Assembly (NCBI GenBank): GCA_017354895.1
Contig: CP071494.1
Span: 3,038,001 to 3,102,000, forward strand
DNA length: 64,000 bases
Reading direction: 5' to 3'
From: Podospora comata
Lineage: Eukaryota; Ascomycota; Sordariomycetes; Sordariales; Podosporaceae
Shown: piece after piece, positions 53,657-64,000 of the stretch
Layout: every line of letters begins with the position of its first letter
Numbering within the stretch: the first letter of the stretch is position 1
Translations under genes and position numbers: made by a program
The notes under the pieces: model-generated
Databases searched by the model: none
What the model was told of the DNA's origin: nothing
The model's input: the letters and a program-made list of their open reading frames with translations, nothing else

Positions 53657-54553
53657 ATGTCTTCACCACCCGAACCCTGCACCGGCTTCCAATGTCCAGG
53701 CGGCTGCACCAACCAAGACTGCCCCTCAACATGGTACCCCTACACGACCCAAGAATACACCGCCATGTTCCTCTCCTACTACAAATTCCTCACAACCCTC
53801 CACTACTCCCCGTCAGACCTCAAGATTCCACCCCCTCAAGGCTGGCCTAATCTCACCCGTGAAGCCGGCATGCCGAGATATTACAAAACTGATTTCGCCG
53901 TCGAAGTCATGAGACACCTCCCCTACCTCGGGGGCAATCATCACTACGAGTACAAGTCCATCATGATAGACTACAGCACCCTAAACCCCAGAACATCCAT
54001 GTGGTTCCAACCAAACGGCCTGGGAAATTATCCCAAGGATGACTGGTGGGAACATGCGTGGCCCTACGATCTTCCTGCGGGCCAAAAACCGCCGCGAGGA
54101 GACTCCCTCATCCCTTTGACCGTCGGATGGGAAAGTGGCGGCATCGTCTTGATCCTGGACGTTCAAAGAGGGAAAATCATCGAAGAGGAGTTGAGATGCG
54201 ACAGTAAGATGTATGATGCACAAGAGTACTTCGACATGATGACATGCAAGTTCAGGAACCTCGAGCGGGTCCCCTGCGACGGGAGGATATTGGGGGAGTT
54301 TGGCGAAATGAAAGAGAGACAAGAGCCAGTAACAGAGGAAGAGTTTTTGGGACAGGATCCTAACGAGGGGTGGGGGACAGACCTTGATAAGGCTTATATC
54401 AAGCAGCTCTATCGCGAACATGGGTGGCCAGACAATTTCCTCAGGGAAGAGTGCTTCTGGGTCGTGAATGATTTGATGGAGATGGTCATGGAGACAAGAG
54501 ACGACGAATGGGAGGCATGGAATGAAAATGACTTCATGCGTGCGCGACGATAA
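53657..54553 (+). CDS. Protein of unknown function with Cys-rich N-terminus
   Basis: Single exon, 298 residues from the ATG at 53657 (an in-frame ATG at 53516 would add 47 low-complexity residues). The N-terminus is cysteine-rich (CTGFQCPGGCTNQDCP), a spacing that could bind a metal. The body is rich in Trp, Tyr and Asp/Glu, with TVGWESGGIVLILDVQRGKI recalling the strand-turn-strand of SMI1/KNR4-like proteins, but this is weak. No signal peptide or membrane helix. It has good codon use and an uninterrupted frame. Family not recognised. Confidence 0.65.
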   Translation: MSSPPEPCTGFQCPGGCTNQDCPSTWYPYTTQEYTAMFLSYYKFLTTLHYSPSDLKIPPPQGWPNLTREAGMPRYYKTDFAVEVMRHLPYLGGNHHYEYKSIMIDYSTLNPRTSMWFQPNGLGNYPKDDWWEHAWPYDLPAGQKPPRGDSLIPLTVGWESGGIVLILDVQRGKIIEEELRCDSKMYDAQEYFDMMTCKFRNLERVPCDGRILGEFGEMKERQEPVTEEEFLGQDPNEGWGTDLDKAYIKQLYREHGWPDNFLREECFWVVNDLMEMVMETRDDEWEAWNENDFMRARR

Positions 54554-54625
54554 TAAATGTACCAAGATCAAGATTCATCCATAGACCACACATAAACTGT
54601 TCTGCTGAGGTTAAGGTTGCCATGC

Positions 54626-55933
54626 TCATGGCATCCTATCTCCCGCATATGCCCCACGCCCGCCGATCAAAACAATAAACTCCTCCGGATCTCCTGCGTT
54701 GACCTTCCCGCTCTGGTCAGCCCCCCCATCCAGCTGAACATCGTCATATGCGAACGCATATCCCTTGCCATCCAGATTGCACTCGTGTACAATTCGGCAA
54801 TAATGGTTCGTAGGCTCGCAGCAGTAAAACGTCTCCGGCGGAGAAGGGTGCTCCATGATATCCGCAATACAGCTCCTCTGGAACGCAGCCGCAAGTCTTG
54901 GAATAATGGCGTTTCGTTTTGGTGATGGGCCCGTGGTAAACGGCCCACTGTTGCAACCCAGAATATCTGCCGTGGTAGGCTTCGAAAACGCCTCTCCTCC
55001 TATGATGAGCTCGTTCTTGCCCTTTGGAATGCACCCACTCAAAACCCCCATTGGCGTTTGCGTGTCGACATGCATCTCACACCCTGTTTCGGCCCCATGG
55101 CTTTGCTGACTTTGACTCTGACCCTTATTTTTGAACCCCATGAACAGAGCCGACAGCCTATTCCGCTTCCCATCTTTCTCAGCCTTGATCTCCTCCTTAT
55201 GCCCATTTGTATGGCCCCCCTCCACCCCCTGAGCATACTTCCTCCAAGCTCTTTCCACCAACGGCTCAAAAAACCCGTCGAATTTCACCCCCGCAGCCCC
55301 AGCATGAGTCGGACTCAGCACCCTCAGCACTTGACCACCACCTCCCTTCTTCATAACAATCAGCCTCTCCCAAGGCCACCCATCCTTCTTCGTCTGCTCC
55401 CTCAACCCCTGACAAACTCTCTCCAACCCATCCTCTGCCATCCCACTGACATGCTGCACCTTCCCACCCCTCTCCTTGAGCGTCAACCCAGCCGGAATCC
55501 CACTCACAAAATCCACATAACTGATATTGGCAAACAGCTGCGCTGGATCAAGCGTGAACTCACAGAACCCAAAGTTGACTTGGTTATTCGGATCAGTCGG
55601 GTTCAAAACAGAGGGCTCAACAAGCGCCGCTCCACCGCCAGGCCCGCCTTGGTTGCGCAAGAAGGTCAACGGCGTGTCATAGCTGTACCAGATCCTACCG
55701 CCCGCTATTTGAGGGATCGTCACCACACTCGAGTGGCTGCCGAGAACAATGGCGCAGTCTTCTTCAAGAGGCTGCAGAATCTGGCTGGGATTAGAAGGGA
55801 AGTAAAGGGAGCTGTCCTGCTTGACAAAAACACGGCGGGAGGAGTGTTGGATCGCGAGGCCGGTGATGTAAGCGTAGACCGTAGTGCCCGGGGGGGCGTT
55901 GTTAACGAGTGAGACTTTGAGTGAATTGGGCAT
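54626..55933 (-). CDS. GH64-like (beta-1,3-glucanase fold) protein
   Basis: Single exon, 435 residues from the ATG at 55933. The first part resembles the thaumatin-like half of glycoside hydrolase family 64 (VSLVNNAPPGTTVYAYITGL, WYSYDTPLTFL, NFGFCEFTLD, YVDFVSGIPAGLTLK) and the middle has GVKFDGFFEPLVERAW. Fungal homologues are commonly annotated as glucanase B. A Lys/Gln-rich insert of about 60 residues (around KEEIKAEKDGKRNRLS) divides it from a conserved C-terminal part (ILGCNSGPF, CIADIMEHP). No signal peptide is visible at the chosen start, so it may act inside the cell or be secreted unconventionally. Catalytic Glu/Asp cannot be assigned with certainty. Confidence 0.78.
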   Translation of the reverse strand: MPNSLKVSLVNNAPPGTTVYAYITGLAIQHSSRRVFVKQDSSLYFPSNPSQILQPLEEDCAIVLGSHSSVVTIPQIAGGRIWYSYDTPLTFLRNQGGPGGGAALVEPSVLNPTDPNNQVNFGFCEFTLDPAQLFANISYVDFVSGIPAGLTLKERGGKVQHVSGMAEDGLERVCQGLREQTKKDGWPWERLIVMKKGGGGQVLRVLSPTHAGAAGVKFDGFFEPLVERAWRKYAQGVEGGHTNGHKEEIKAEKDGKRNRLSALFMGFKNKGQSQSQQSHGAETGCEMHVDTQTPMGVLSGCIPKGKNELIIGGEAFSKPTTADILGCNSGPFTTGPSPKRNAIIPRLAAAFQRSCIADIMEHPSPPETFYCCEPTNHYCRIVHECNLDGKGYAFAYDDVQLDGGADQSGKVNAGDPEEFIVLIGGRGAYAGDRMP

Positions 55934-57463
55934 TTTGGCAACTGGATTGCTTGATAGTTGAACAAAAAATGGATGTTGCTGATCAAGGGGATATCCCCTG
56001 GTTTTGTTGCTGCGATTTTTCAGCTGGCAATGTTGTGAGGGGTGGGGAAAGGTATGGGGTTTTGGCCATCGTTCGTTCTTGTGGTGGAGAGCTGATGTTG
56101 ACGCTGGTGTTGCTGCAGGTGCACCCAATGCATGGCGCCAGATCTTGTTTTTGAGCTCAGATGGAAAAAGAGGGGAATTATGACTTCACTTCGATTTGTT
56201 GGAAGGAAGCTGTAACTAAGTTGCTGAATATTATGTTCAGTTTCCTCGGCAAGAATCGTGACTTTTCCTCTCTTCTTTGGCAATGCCAAAATGTGCTTTT
56301 GCCATTAATATTTTGAGCATTTGATGGTTAGAAGAAACAATGACGTCGTTCCCAACCCCTACATCAACAACGGATGAACGATTTAGTTCTACCAACGATC
56401 TATCACGTGCTTGTGGTCCCCAAAAAGCTGGAACTTTCCAAACTGGCCAATCATATGATGTCTGTGCTCTATGTTTCAGATGCTGAGGAATCTTGGCAGT
56501 GGATCCTGTCTCTGACCCTACTCGGCATTTGACGACCTCGACATTAATGAAGATGGGGGGAATGCATTTCCTAAGAGCACCATGTTTCTGACATTGGTCC
56601 GCGAAGAAGTCAATAATTTGCTAACTTGTCTCTTTCCATCTTTACACTTGCTTCCAAACGACCATTGGAGAAGCCTGAGAAACGCGGTTCCAGACAGGCA
56701 GCGGACGATGCGATGTGGAAGTGTGGCCAAGAGCTTTTCATCCTTAAACCCAATTGTCGAGCTCAACATCCGTCGCCGCGAGGGTTTAATGGCTTCTTAT
56801 TACACATGGGGCAGAGTATCTCACTACATAACCTGCTGCTGTTACGAGGTTGAGCGCATGGGGGAGCTAAAGCACGAGGCGCAGAAAAACAGGACGGCTG
56901 TGGTTATACCAATGGAAGGAAGGGCTCTGAGAGCAACCAAGGGTTTGTGGGGCTTTAAAGTGCCATGCTAATTAAACCGTCCTGAAATGTTTGCTTGCAT
57001 CCGTGCCACCGGGCGAGAGCAGGTCATGGAGGCAACGGCCACTGCCCATCAGTCGACAGGTTGTACCTGTGAGCCCTTGATGACTTGTGTCCCCCGGGTA
57101 GGCAGATTCTAAGACCCAGAACTCGAACTGATCGACCTACTTGTGCAATGCCAACCTGCTTCCGATGCCATGCTTCCCCCTTGTAGCTGGAGACCTGAGT
57201 ACAACACATCATCCGCAGCTTGCCGCCAGCATTCTGGGAATGCCCCAGCTTGGCCATGCATCGAAGGAGGTCATGTTCTTCGGCTCTCCGCCCCCATTGT
57301 TGTAACCCTGCTGCTTTCTTGGGAAAGATTCCTCTGCCTCTTGTCTCTAATAACTGTCACCGAAGACGGGCCAGACCGCCAGCTAGCGACTTGGATCACC
57401 AACTCCATTTTCCCTTCGACGCAACGGTCTTTCGACGACAACAAGCGGCACCCCAACACCACT
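55934..57463. other. Intergenic region between divergent genes
   Basis: About 1.5 kb with no gene that can be supported on either strand; promoter region for both neighbours. Confidence 0.45.
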
Positions 57464-59002
57464 ATGATGGCCATGAAGACCCTGTTTTGCATCCAAATAA
57501 CTTTCTTCCGTTTGGCATATGCCCACTGGCTTGGCCAAAAGCCCGATGGTCCCCACAACAACTATGGCCTGCCCGAGGCCACAGCAACATTATCACCAGA
57601 CGACACCAAAGGTTGGTCGCCAAAGCCAACCGAGCCTCCCCTCCCAAACCATGGACCAGACATCAGCTTCATCGAGTTTATGAGAAGAAGCGAACATTGG
57701 ATAAAGGCCAAGCGGCAGACAACTCAGTATCTGAACTCGAAGACGTGCGGCTACTTTTCCTCATACGAATGCAAGTTGTCCTCTGTCTACCCTTCACCCC
57801 GAGCCTCCCTAACAAAGCCCCTATTTCAGTTGACCCCTGGGTATGCCCCAACTCAGAAACATGCACCACCAACACCAACAACGTCGTTGCGTGCCTCTCC
57901 TCAGGCGAGACAGGGCCATTCTTCAGCGTCTGTTTCGACTACTCAGCCTACAATCAGGGTCTATGCGACGATAGTAGCGCAGAAAACCCCGAAACTGGGT
58001 GCTGGTAAGTCGGGCGCCTTTACGTCACGAATGACCAGCAGCAGCTAACGCTTCTTGAACACCAGCGCATCGTCAACAAACCCTGCATGTGTCATGTACC
58101 TCTGGCCCGGCCCCCAACCCAAAAGCATGTTCTTCTGCCATCCAAGCTCAACAATCATCACCATGCTGGACGTCCCGCGAAGTGTGCTCGACGCCTCCAC
58201 CAGCAGCACCTCAACCGAGCCACCCTCAACTACAACCTCACCTCCCCCCGACCCCACGCCCCCGCCTCCTGACCCATCAGCAATCAACACCCACGCCATA
58301 GCCGGCGGTGTCATAGGCGGGGTAGCCTTCCTGTCCCTTATCGCAGCAGCGATCTTCTTCCTTCACCAGCGCCGTAAGAAAAAGTCCCCTCCCAGCCCTC
58401 CTCCTCCCACCAACCAAAATTACACCCCCGTCCCACCCAACAACAACCCTACTTCCAATCAACAAACCTACTCCCCCCCCCGACGACCAGACTTCCTCTC
58501 CCTCCCAGGTAGCTCAACCCTCCCCTCCTCGACCCCCTACCTCTCCAACATCAGCCCCCCAACCGGCGGCGACCCATACTTTTCCCACCAATACGACCCT
58601 TCCAAACAACAACCACCCGAAACACAGCAGCAGCAAGGCTACTTTTTCTATGGACCCGGTAGCGGTGATGCTGGTGTGGGGTTGTACCCCCAGGGCACCC
58701 CCAACACGCAGAACTCCCATTTTGACTCGAAGTATACCACCAGTCCTGCTCAGGGGCAGGAACCCTACCAACCCTACACCCCCCCGCAGCAAGAACAGCC
58801 CCAGCTCTCCGAGTTAGACAGTGATGACGTAGCAAAAGGCCAGAGCGGTTTTCCAGCCGAGATGATGGGCAGTTGCGCCGAACAGCAGAACAGAAACAGG
58901 GCTGAGTTGCCGGAGGAGTGTGACGCAGAGAGACAGAGTGCAAATCCAGCTGAGACGCCCATAATACCAGAGCCAAGAGTAGGTAGCCAAGCTCACGCCT
59001 GA
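57464..59002 (+). CDS. Type I membrane protein with Cys-rich ectodomain
   Basis: Three exons, 57464-57770, 57830-58004 and 58066-59002, 472 residues. A signal peptide (KTLFCIQITFFRLAYA) is followed by a cysteine-rich ectodomain (KTCGYF, CPNSETCTTN, ACLSSGE, CFDYSAYNQGLCDD, CASSTNPACVMY), a Ser/Thr/Pro stalk likely to be O-glycosylated, one membrane helix (AIAGGVIGGVAFLSLIAAAI), a basic stop (RRKKK) and a long Pro/Gln-rich cytoplasmic tail. The layout recalls fungal wall-stress sensors, but no WSC domain is present. Intron 1 (57771-57829) begins with GC, within GCAAGT; intron 2 is GT-AG. Without the GC donor the two cysteine-rich parts cannot join in frame. Confidence 0.75.
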
Positions 59003-59072
59003 AAAAAACGGCAAGATAAGATAAGGGGATTACATTGTTTCTTGCTTGACTTCGCATGATGACCTCCAGCCT

Positions 59073-60427
59073 TTACACCCCCTTCTTCTCCCTCAACCAA
59101 TGCAAATTAACCGGCGTAACCGCCTCTCCACCATCCCTCAGCACCCTCAAGATATTCCTCATACTCAACTCCTCAAATCCAACATGCGTCTCCACCGTCC
59201 CGCCAGCGTTGTGACACGTCAACATTACCCTCCCCGGATGCTGGCCTCGGTCATCAAACCCTAAGCCAGTCGCCATCCTCACCAGTCTCTCGTTCACACT
59301 GGGCTCATCCATATGAACATCCAACGCCGCAGCCCTTACCACTCCACTGTCCAACGCATCCGCCAACGCCTCCTCATCCACAAGCGACCCCCGTGCAATA
59401 TTCACAAACCTCGTCCCTGGCCGTAGGTAGCCCAACGTCTCAGCAGTGATGATCGGTCTCCCGTCCGCAGAAGCAGGCGTGCATAACACCACGCAGTCCG
59501 ATACCTTCATCAGGCCTTCCAACTTCTCGTAGAATGTAGCTCTGAGCTCAGACTCGACAGCAGCAGGTTTCCTCACAACGTCATAGTAAGCAATCTTCAT
59601 CCCAAAGGCTGGATTCCCCATCTTAGCAGCTATCTGCTGCCCTATATTCCCAAACCCGATCAACCCCAACGTATGCCCTCGTGGGTTGTGACTAGCAGCC
59701 GTGGCTCTCGCGTGGCATTCCCGAAAGGTACTCCTGGCATCGCTCGAGGACGTTAGGTAGGGAAACGTAGCGGCGTTCATGCACCACGGAAGGTGTCGAA
59801 AGGCCGAGATGATCATGGCGACGGAAAAGTCCGCTACTGCTTCTGCCGCGGCGAGGCCCGAGTTGCAGTAGATTATCCCTGTTTTCTTCCAGTCAGCTTG
59901 CGGTTAGGGAAGTTGTACCCAGCAACAGAAAGCGCACCTCTTTCTCCCAGGAGTTTGGTATCTGCCCAGTCGAACCCGGCGCCCGCGCTCGCGAAAACTT
60001 TGACCGACGAAGGCAACAGTTCAATGAGCTCAGCATCCCACCGTCCCATCTCTCCTCCTGTGCCCCAGAATGGACGGAATATGGCGCTGAAGTGACCCCA
60101 TCTTTTCTCTTTCAGGGCGCGGATAAGCTCGTTTCTTTCGCGCTCGGGGGTGGGGGGCCGGATAACCTCAAAGGCAGCGTTGAACTCGGCGTAGGTGTCC
60201 GGGTTGTACTTGATCGGGTCGCCAATATGGAGGACTATCGGTCGTTGTGGTTTTCCAGTCGCAGTATCTGGTGAGGAGGTAGTTGACGGCCAGAGAGGGA
60301 TCGTGGCTGTCGTCGCATTGGGTGTCAAGCTAGGGATTGAGTACTGTTGCAGCGGGGAGCTTGACCGCGGGGTTGATGCCGGTACCGGAGTGCTTGCCGG
60401 GATGGGAGTGTTTGTAGGCTCTGCCAT
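59073..60427 (-). CDS. D-isomer 2-hydroxyacid dehydrogenase
   Basis: Two exons, 60427-59938 and 59878-59073 (59-bp intron), 431 residues. After a low-complexity Pro/Ser/Thr leader of about 60 residues come the substrate-binding part (SAGAGFDWAD) and the Rossmann domain with GLIGFGNIG at 235-243. Catalytic residues are placed as in the family: Arg326 in NIARGSLVDE, Glu355 in LDVHMDEP and His386 in TCHNAGG. It should reduce 2-keto acids with NAD(P)H; fungal homologues are annotated as hydroxyisocaproate- or mandelate-type dehydrogenases, but specificity is unknown. The start is the ATG in GACAATGGCAG; a longer frame upstream has an ATG that would add about 30 unsupported residues. Confidence 0.88.
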
Positions 60428-61270
60428 TGTCGACACAAGATGTCTCGACCGCTCGTTCACTGCACCACAGCCCAATTTTTGGTGTTTGACGAGAGGAAAA
60501 GAACTGGGCAACTTCATCCTGCAGTCAGACCCCCAACACCTTTTACTTTGCGCTCGCAATACCAAGGGTACAACGCCGGCAAAAGGGGGCCAGCACGACA
60601 ATGCAGGAATCCTGGCTAGCTCTGCCGCGATAAGCCTGACAGTGAGTGCCAAACCACGGAAATTCCAGGAGCGTTAGGTGAGCGTTAGTTCGGATGACAT
60701 CCGATCAGATGGTGACAATAGGATCATCCATCCTGTCCTCTAGCCGACGGCCCGGACCACCACAGAAACACTGTTTCTCAGCAGACAGTCGGCGATTCTC
60801 TCTCCGCATTTTGCCCTCTGTGCCGTGTTCACAAGGAGCTCCTGGCGTGAGAAAACAGCTGATGATCATCAAAGCGGTCGGATCGGGCGGCCGTAGTTGC
60901 AGAAAGAGAGCCAGTATACATGTCTTCCACCACGCTGTGAAACAGTGGTGTTGTCACCGAAAAGTTGGGGGTGCGGGGTCCCAGAAGGTCGCTAAAACGT
61001 GCTATGCGAGCCGAGCCGTGGTGGAGGATGTGGGGGAGTTTCCACTATCACATTGATGACGAATTAGGTGGGGGTCCAGTTGACAGGACCTTGGGAGCCG
61101 CAACTTTGATGAGCCCAAAGAGCTCAGGGATGGGTCGTTGTCTCTCACCTCAGGGGTTGGATAATCATAGATGACCAATGGTACCTTATATTGTCGCTGT
61201 AACGGTTTATATGCCATACGTAGGCTTATCGGCTGTGTGGTTACATTCACATATGAACCTTTCAGCCGCG
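60428..61270. other. Intergenic region
   Basis: Promoter side of the dehydrogenase and 3' side of the second regulator. No gene seen. Confidence 0.4.
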
Positions 61271-63929
61271 TTATATCCCGTCTCCGCCGGGATCTCCATG
61301 GGGGTCCATGACACCGGCTTTTCCAAGCCATTCCCACCAGTCCACGTTGTCATCAATATCCATGCCTGGCTGAAATTCGCCAGTTATATCTCCTGCCAAG
61401 GTTGGACTGACCCCCATCCAAGGTTGAGGATCAATAGCCATGTTCGGCATTGGGAACGACGGTATATTAGCGAAGGCTGCTGTGGAAACACTGGGAGTAT
61501 TTGATGGGTTGGTAAGAGGGCTCGGTGTTGGTGCAATCCCCTGGCAGCCAAAGTTGAAGCCGCTTGGAGCTTGGTTGTTGTTGGTGTGACCAAATCCCCC
61601 CAAATTCGCTCCGCCGAACGAGGTCTCGATGCCAGATGTTTCAGGTCTGCTGTAGGACATACCAACGGGCTTGGCCGCCACAAGTCCTTGCCACCGTTCC
61701 CGAAATAATTGGGCACTCAGTGAGTCTGGAAACGGCCCATCACTTGCGAAGGGCGTTCGTCGTGCATCTTCTTCTTCTAGTAACCTTACTCTGACCGGAT
61801 CCTTCCGCAGACGTTCAAGCTCTGCTTCCCGATGTTTTCGTGCTTGGGCTATCAGCCGGCGTAGTGGTGTCCAAAACCTCGGGCCCCTTTCTAGGCTCGA
61901 CTTGCTGGGGACTAGATATTCGCTGTGAAGAGCCAACCATGCGCGCTCAACGGTCGGCGACCAAGGCCTTTGCGTGATCTCAAGAAGAATGAAGATGATA
62001 GCATGCCAATGTGTATAAGAATGCGATACCCAGCTCCATCCCTTGATTTCTGTCTGGGTATTGATAGCATGATTCTGCTCCGTGATTTCGATCGCTGACA
62101 GCAGGAGCTTGTCGCGGACCTCCATGGGCATATCTTGCTTGTTTGGCGAGGAGAGGAGTGCGGGAAAGTGAAGTATGAGCCGGACCTTTGCGACAACAAG
62201 ACGTGCAACGGTAATTCCAATCCAGTACTTGATATCAGGCTCCCCAGCTTGATGATGTCGGATATAACGCTGGTCAAATTTTGAGTAGAGCTCATCCAGA
62301 ATCCGGTCCATATCTCTGATGCCATCGGCTGTTGGATTCATCATTCGGCGCATCATGTTAGACACCTCATAGCAGTACAGAGCATTGCTCATGTCTGTCA
62401 TGCCCTCCCGTTCCGCGGGAAGTTCCGTCATATCCGGGCTGATATCTGAGTCGTTCACATTCAGGGGAAGCTTTGTGTCGAAAGTACCATGGGATATTGT
62501 GACCTCGGTGCCTTGATCTTCCGATGTCCTGGCATCAAGGAAACAAACACCCCACCAAACTCGGCGACGCATCTCAGCTTCGTACGGTGAAAGGCCTTTC
62601 ATCTTAGCGTCATCCCGGTTGAGGCCAAGAGATTGGGCCATCCGGATCACAATTCCAGTCATCATCCAAACAAACCTGGGGCTGTCGTTGCAGCGGACCA
62701 ACAAAAGAAATATGAGAAGCGCCTGGACCACAATGAGGCTGGGTGAGCCGAGAAAGTTCGTTTTTGCAAGAGCATGCTCAAAACCGGAACGAAACTTTCG
62801 TGTGAGCTCATCTTTAGTAGACCCGAGATTCCCTGCTACCTGTAAAAAGCATCAACATAAATATTTTCAAAATATCAAAGAGGGTCATGCTCACATCTGG
62901 TTCTTCCATTGACGTGACAGCCGCAAAGTAAATGGCAAACATCAAGGTTTCCTGCGCCGGTCCAAGTACTGGTGGGGCTCCATCATGCTTCGGTAATAGA
63001 AGCTGTTTGACGGCAGGCATATGGACAGTTTGCATCAAGCTGTTGACATTCTCACCAAATACCCCAAGCAAAAAAGGTACCTGCGCTGGAGCTGGATACA
63101 AGTGATAGATGGATGCTCCGCTAGACCCTAGACTTTGTCCTAGAAAAACAGTGTGCCTCGGCGATGAGACTTGAGTAGCAGCAGTATTGGCATTTCGAAA
63201 TGCATCTTCGGGATCCGAGTCGGAGCTATTTGGGTCTTCTTGGTGCAATGCTCCGGTTTGAGACCGTAGGAGGTCAAGCTGTTGCTATCAGCATTCTTGT
63301 CTCGACGTAGCTGGTCTCACAATCTCACCTCGTCATAGATTCTCGAGAATATGCCACTTCTCACGTGGTCCTGTTGGTTTGTATCATCCAATGATAACTG
63401 CTGGGTCATCTCAACAGGTGACTTAGACAGGTTGTTGGCGTTGCGAATAGCGGCTTCACCACCCAGGTCTTTAACGAGCTGTTCGAGCTTTTCTAACCGT
63501 TGCATGACATGAGTTGCATCTGTTTTTTGTGAACTTGTGTTTGGTAGGCTGCTCATGACTGGTGTCTGGGGTGGTGCTGTGCTTGATGGACTAGTGGTAC
63601 AGCTACTGGCACCAGGAGCGGCTCGCCGGGCCCATCGAGGTGGGCGGTACGGAGCCAGAACACAAGCAATGCCATAACGCTTGCAATTCGAACATGGAGA
63701 CAGTTTGTCGCACTTTACTTTTCTGGCGGCAGTTAGCTTTTGTCAAAAAGGACATTAGAGTTCAGGAATTCAGCAAAGTATTTGAACAGTACCTCGCCCG
63801 ACATGTCACGCAACTTCTCACACGTGCTGGTTGGGACAGGTCGCCCAAGAGTGAGGAAAGATCCTCCTGGTGTTGAGAGGCGTTTAACCCCGTATTGAGA
63901 CTCGGTATTTGCGGTAGAGAGCGCGACAT
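61271..63929 (-). CDS. Zn2Cys6 fungal transcription factor
   Basis: Four exons, 63929-63793, 63722-63329, 63278-62895 and 62839-61271, 827 residues. The zinc cluster is Cys40-X2-Cys43-X6-Cys50-X5-Cys56-X2-Cys59-X6-Cys66 (CVTCRAR then KVKCDKLSPCSNCKRYGIAC), split by intron 1 after RA. A coiled-coil dimerisation helix follows (VMQRLEKLEQLVKDLGG). The fungal_trans middle region has LIFLLLVRCNDSPRFVW, RMAQSLGLNRD and EMRRRVWWGVCFLDARTSE. The C-terminus is Asn/Pro/Ser/Gly-rich, ending in an acidic-aromatic stretch (MDIDDNVDWWEWL) suited to activation. Introns of 50-70 bp are in phase; the third intron restores the conserved frame exactly. Targets unknown; no biosynthetic cluster is evident nearby. 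Confidence 0.9.
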
Positions 63930-64000
63930 TTTGATTACTTGTGTCAAATTCGCTATTCGACTATGAATTGGAGTTCTGCTGGTGTGAGGATGAGACGAAC

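Noticed and set aside
55058-55912. Open frame of 284 codons opposite the GH64-like gene
   Set aside because: Pro/Leu/His-rich antisense shadow; the opposite strand carries the conserved domain.

Overview
The window is nuclear DNA of a filamentous ascomycete, most likely Sordariomycetes (Sordariales-like). Grounds: short GT-AG introns of about 47-75 bp in most genes, two Zn2Cys6 regulators, CFEM, DUF1996, DUF3176, CON-6 and PTH11-type families, dispersed single 5S rRNA genes, AT-rich blocks and C-to-T nonsense mutations typical of repeat-induced point mutation (RIP), and an NLR-type gene with near-identical repeats. Gene models were spliced by hand from donor and acceptor sites; introns and starts are predictions without transcript support.

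Layout. 0.1-18.1 kb is ordinary gene space: APH-fold kinase-like protein, Zn2Cys6 regulator, erythromycin-esterase-like enzyme, CON-6 protein, small acidic protein, short-chain dehydrogenase, kelch membrane protein, 5S rRNA, DUF1996 secreted protein, CFEM protein. 18.4-29.5 kb is an accessory, decaying block: 5'-truncated cytochrome P450, ankyrin and caspase-like scraps, an AT-rich patch, a solo LTR with a 5-bp target duplication, an insulinase (M16) fragment, an ankyrin/CorA-like membrane gene with almost identical 99-bp repeats, a 5S fragment and a fructosamine-kinase-like pseudogene. 29.8-34.1 kb returns to normal genes (DUF3176 membrane protein, secreted phospholipase A2). 35.8-44.2 kb is an immune-type locus: a 2,077-residue PNP-NACHT-ankyrin protein with 34 complete, highly similar ankyrin repeats, facing a dead NB-ARC-TPR gene carrying several stops. 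45.6-63.9 kb is ordinary again: type II membrane protein with a beta-propeller lectin-like ectodomain, PTH11-type receptor, GAR transformylase (ADE8), F-box protein, an unrecognised protein, GH64-like protein, type I membrane protein with a GC-AG intron, D-2-hydroxyacid dehydrogenase and a second Zn2Cys6 regulator.

How it fits together. Most genes are independent eukaryotic units. The strongest theme is NLR-type recognition: one apparently intact NLR whose ankyrin array shows recent unequal exchange (a 226-nt perfect duplicate 1,131 bp apart), one RIP-killed NLR beside it, and an ankyrin/CorA-like gene whose array is equally homogenised. In related fungi such genes control non-self recognition and programmed cell death, so 18-44 kb looks like an NLR birth-and-death island between conserved genes.
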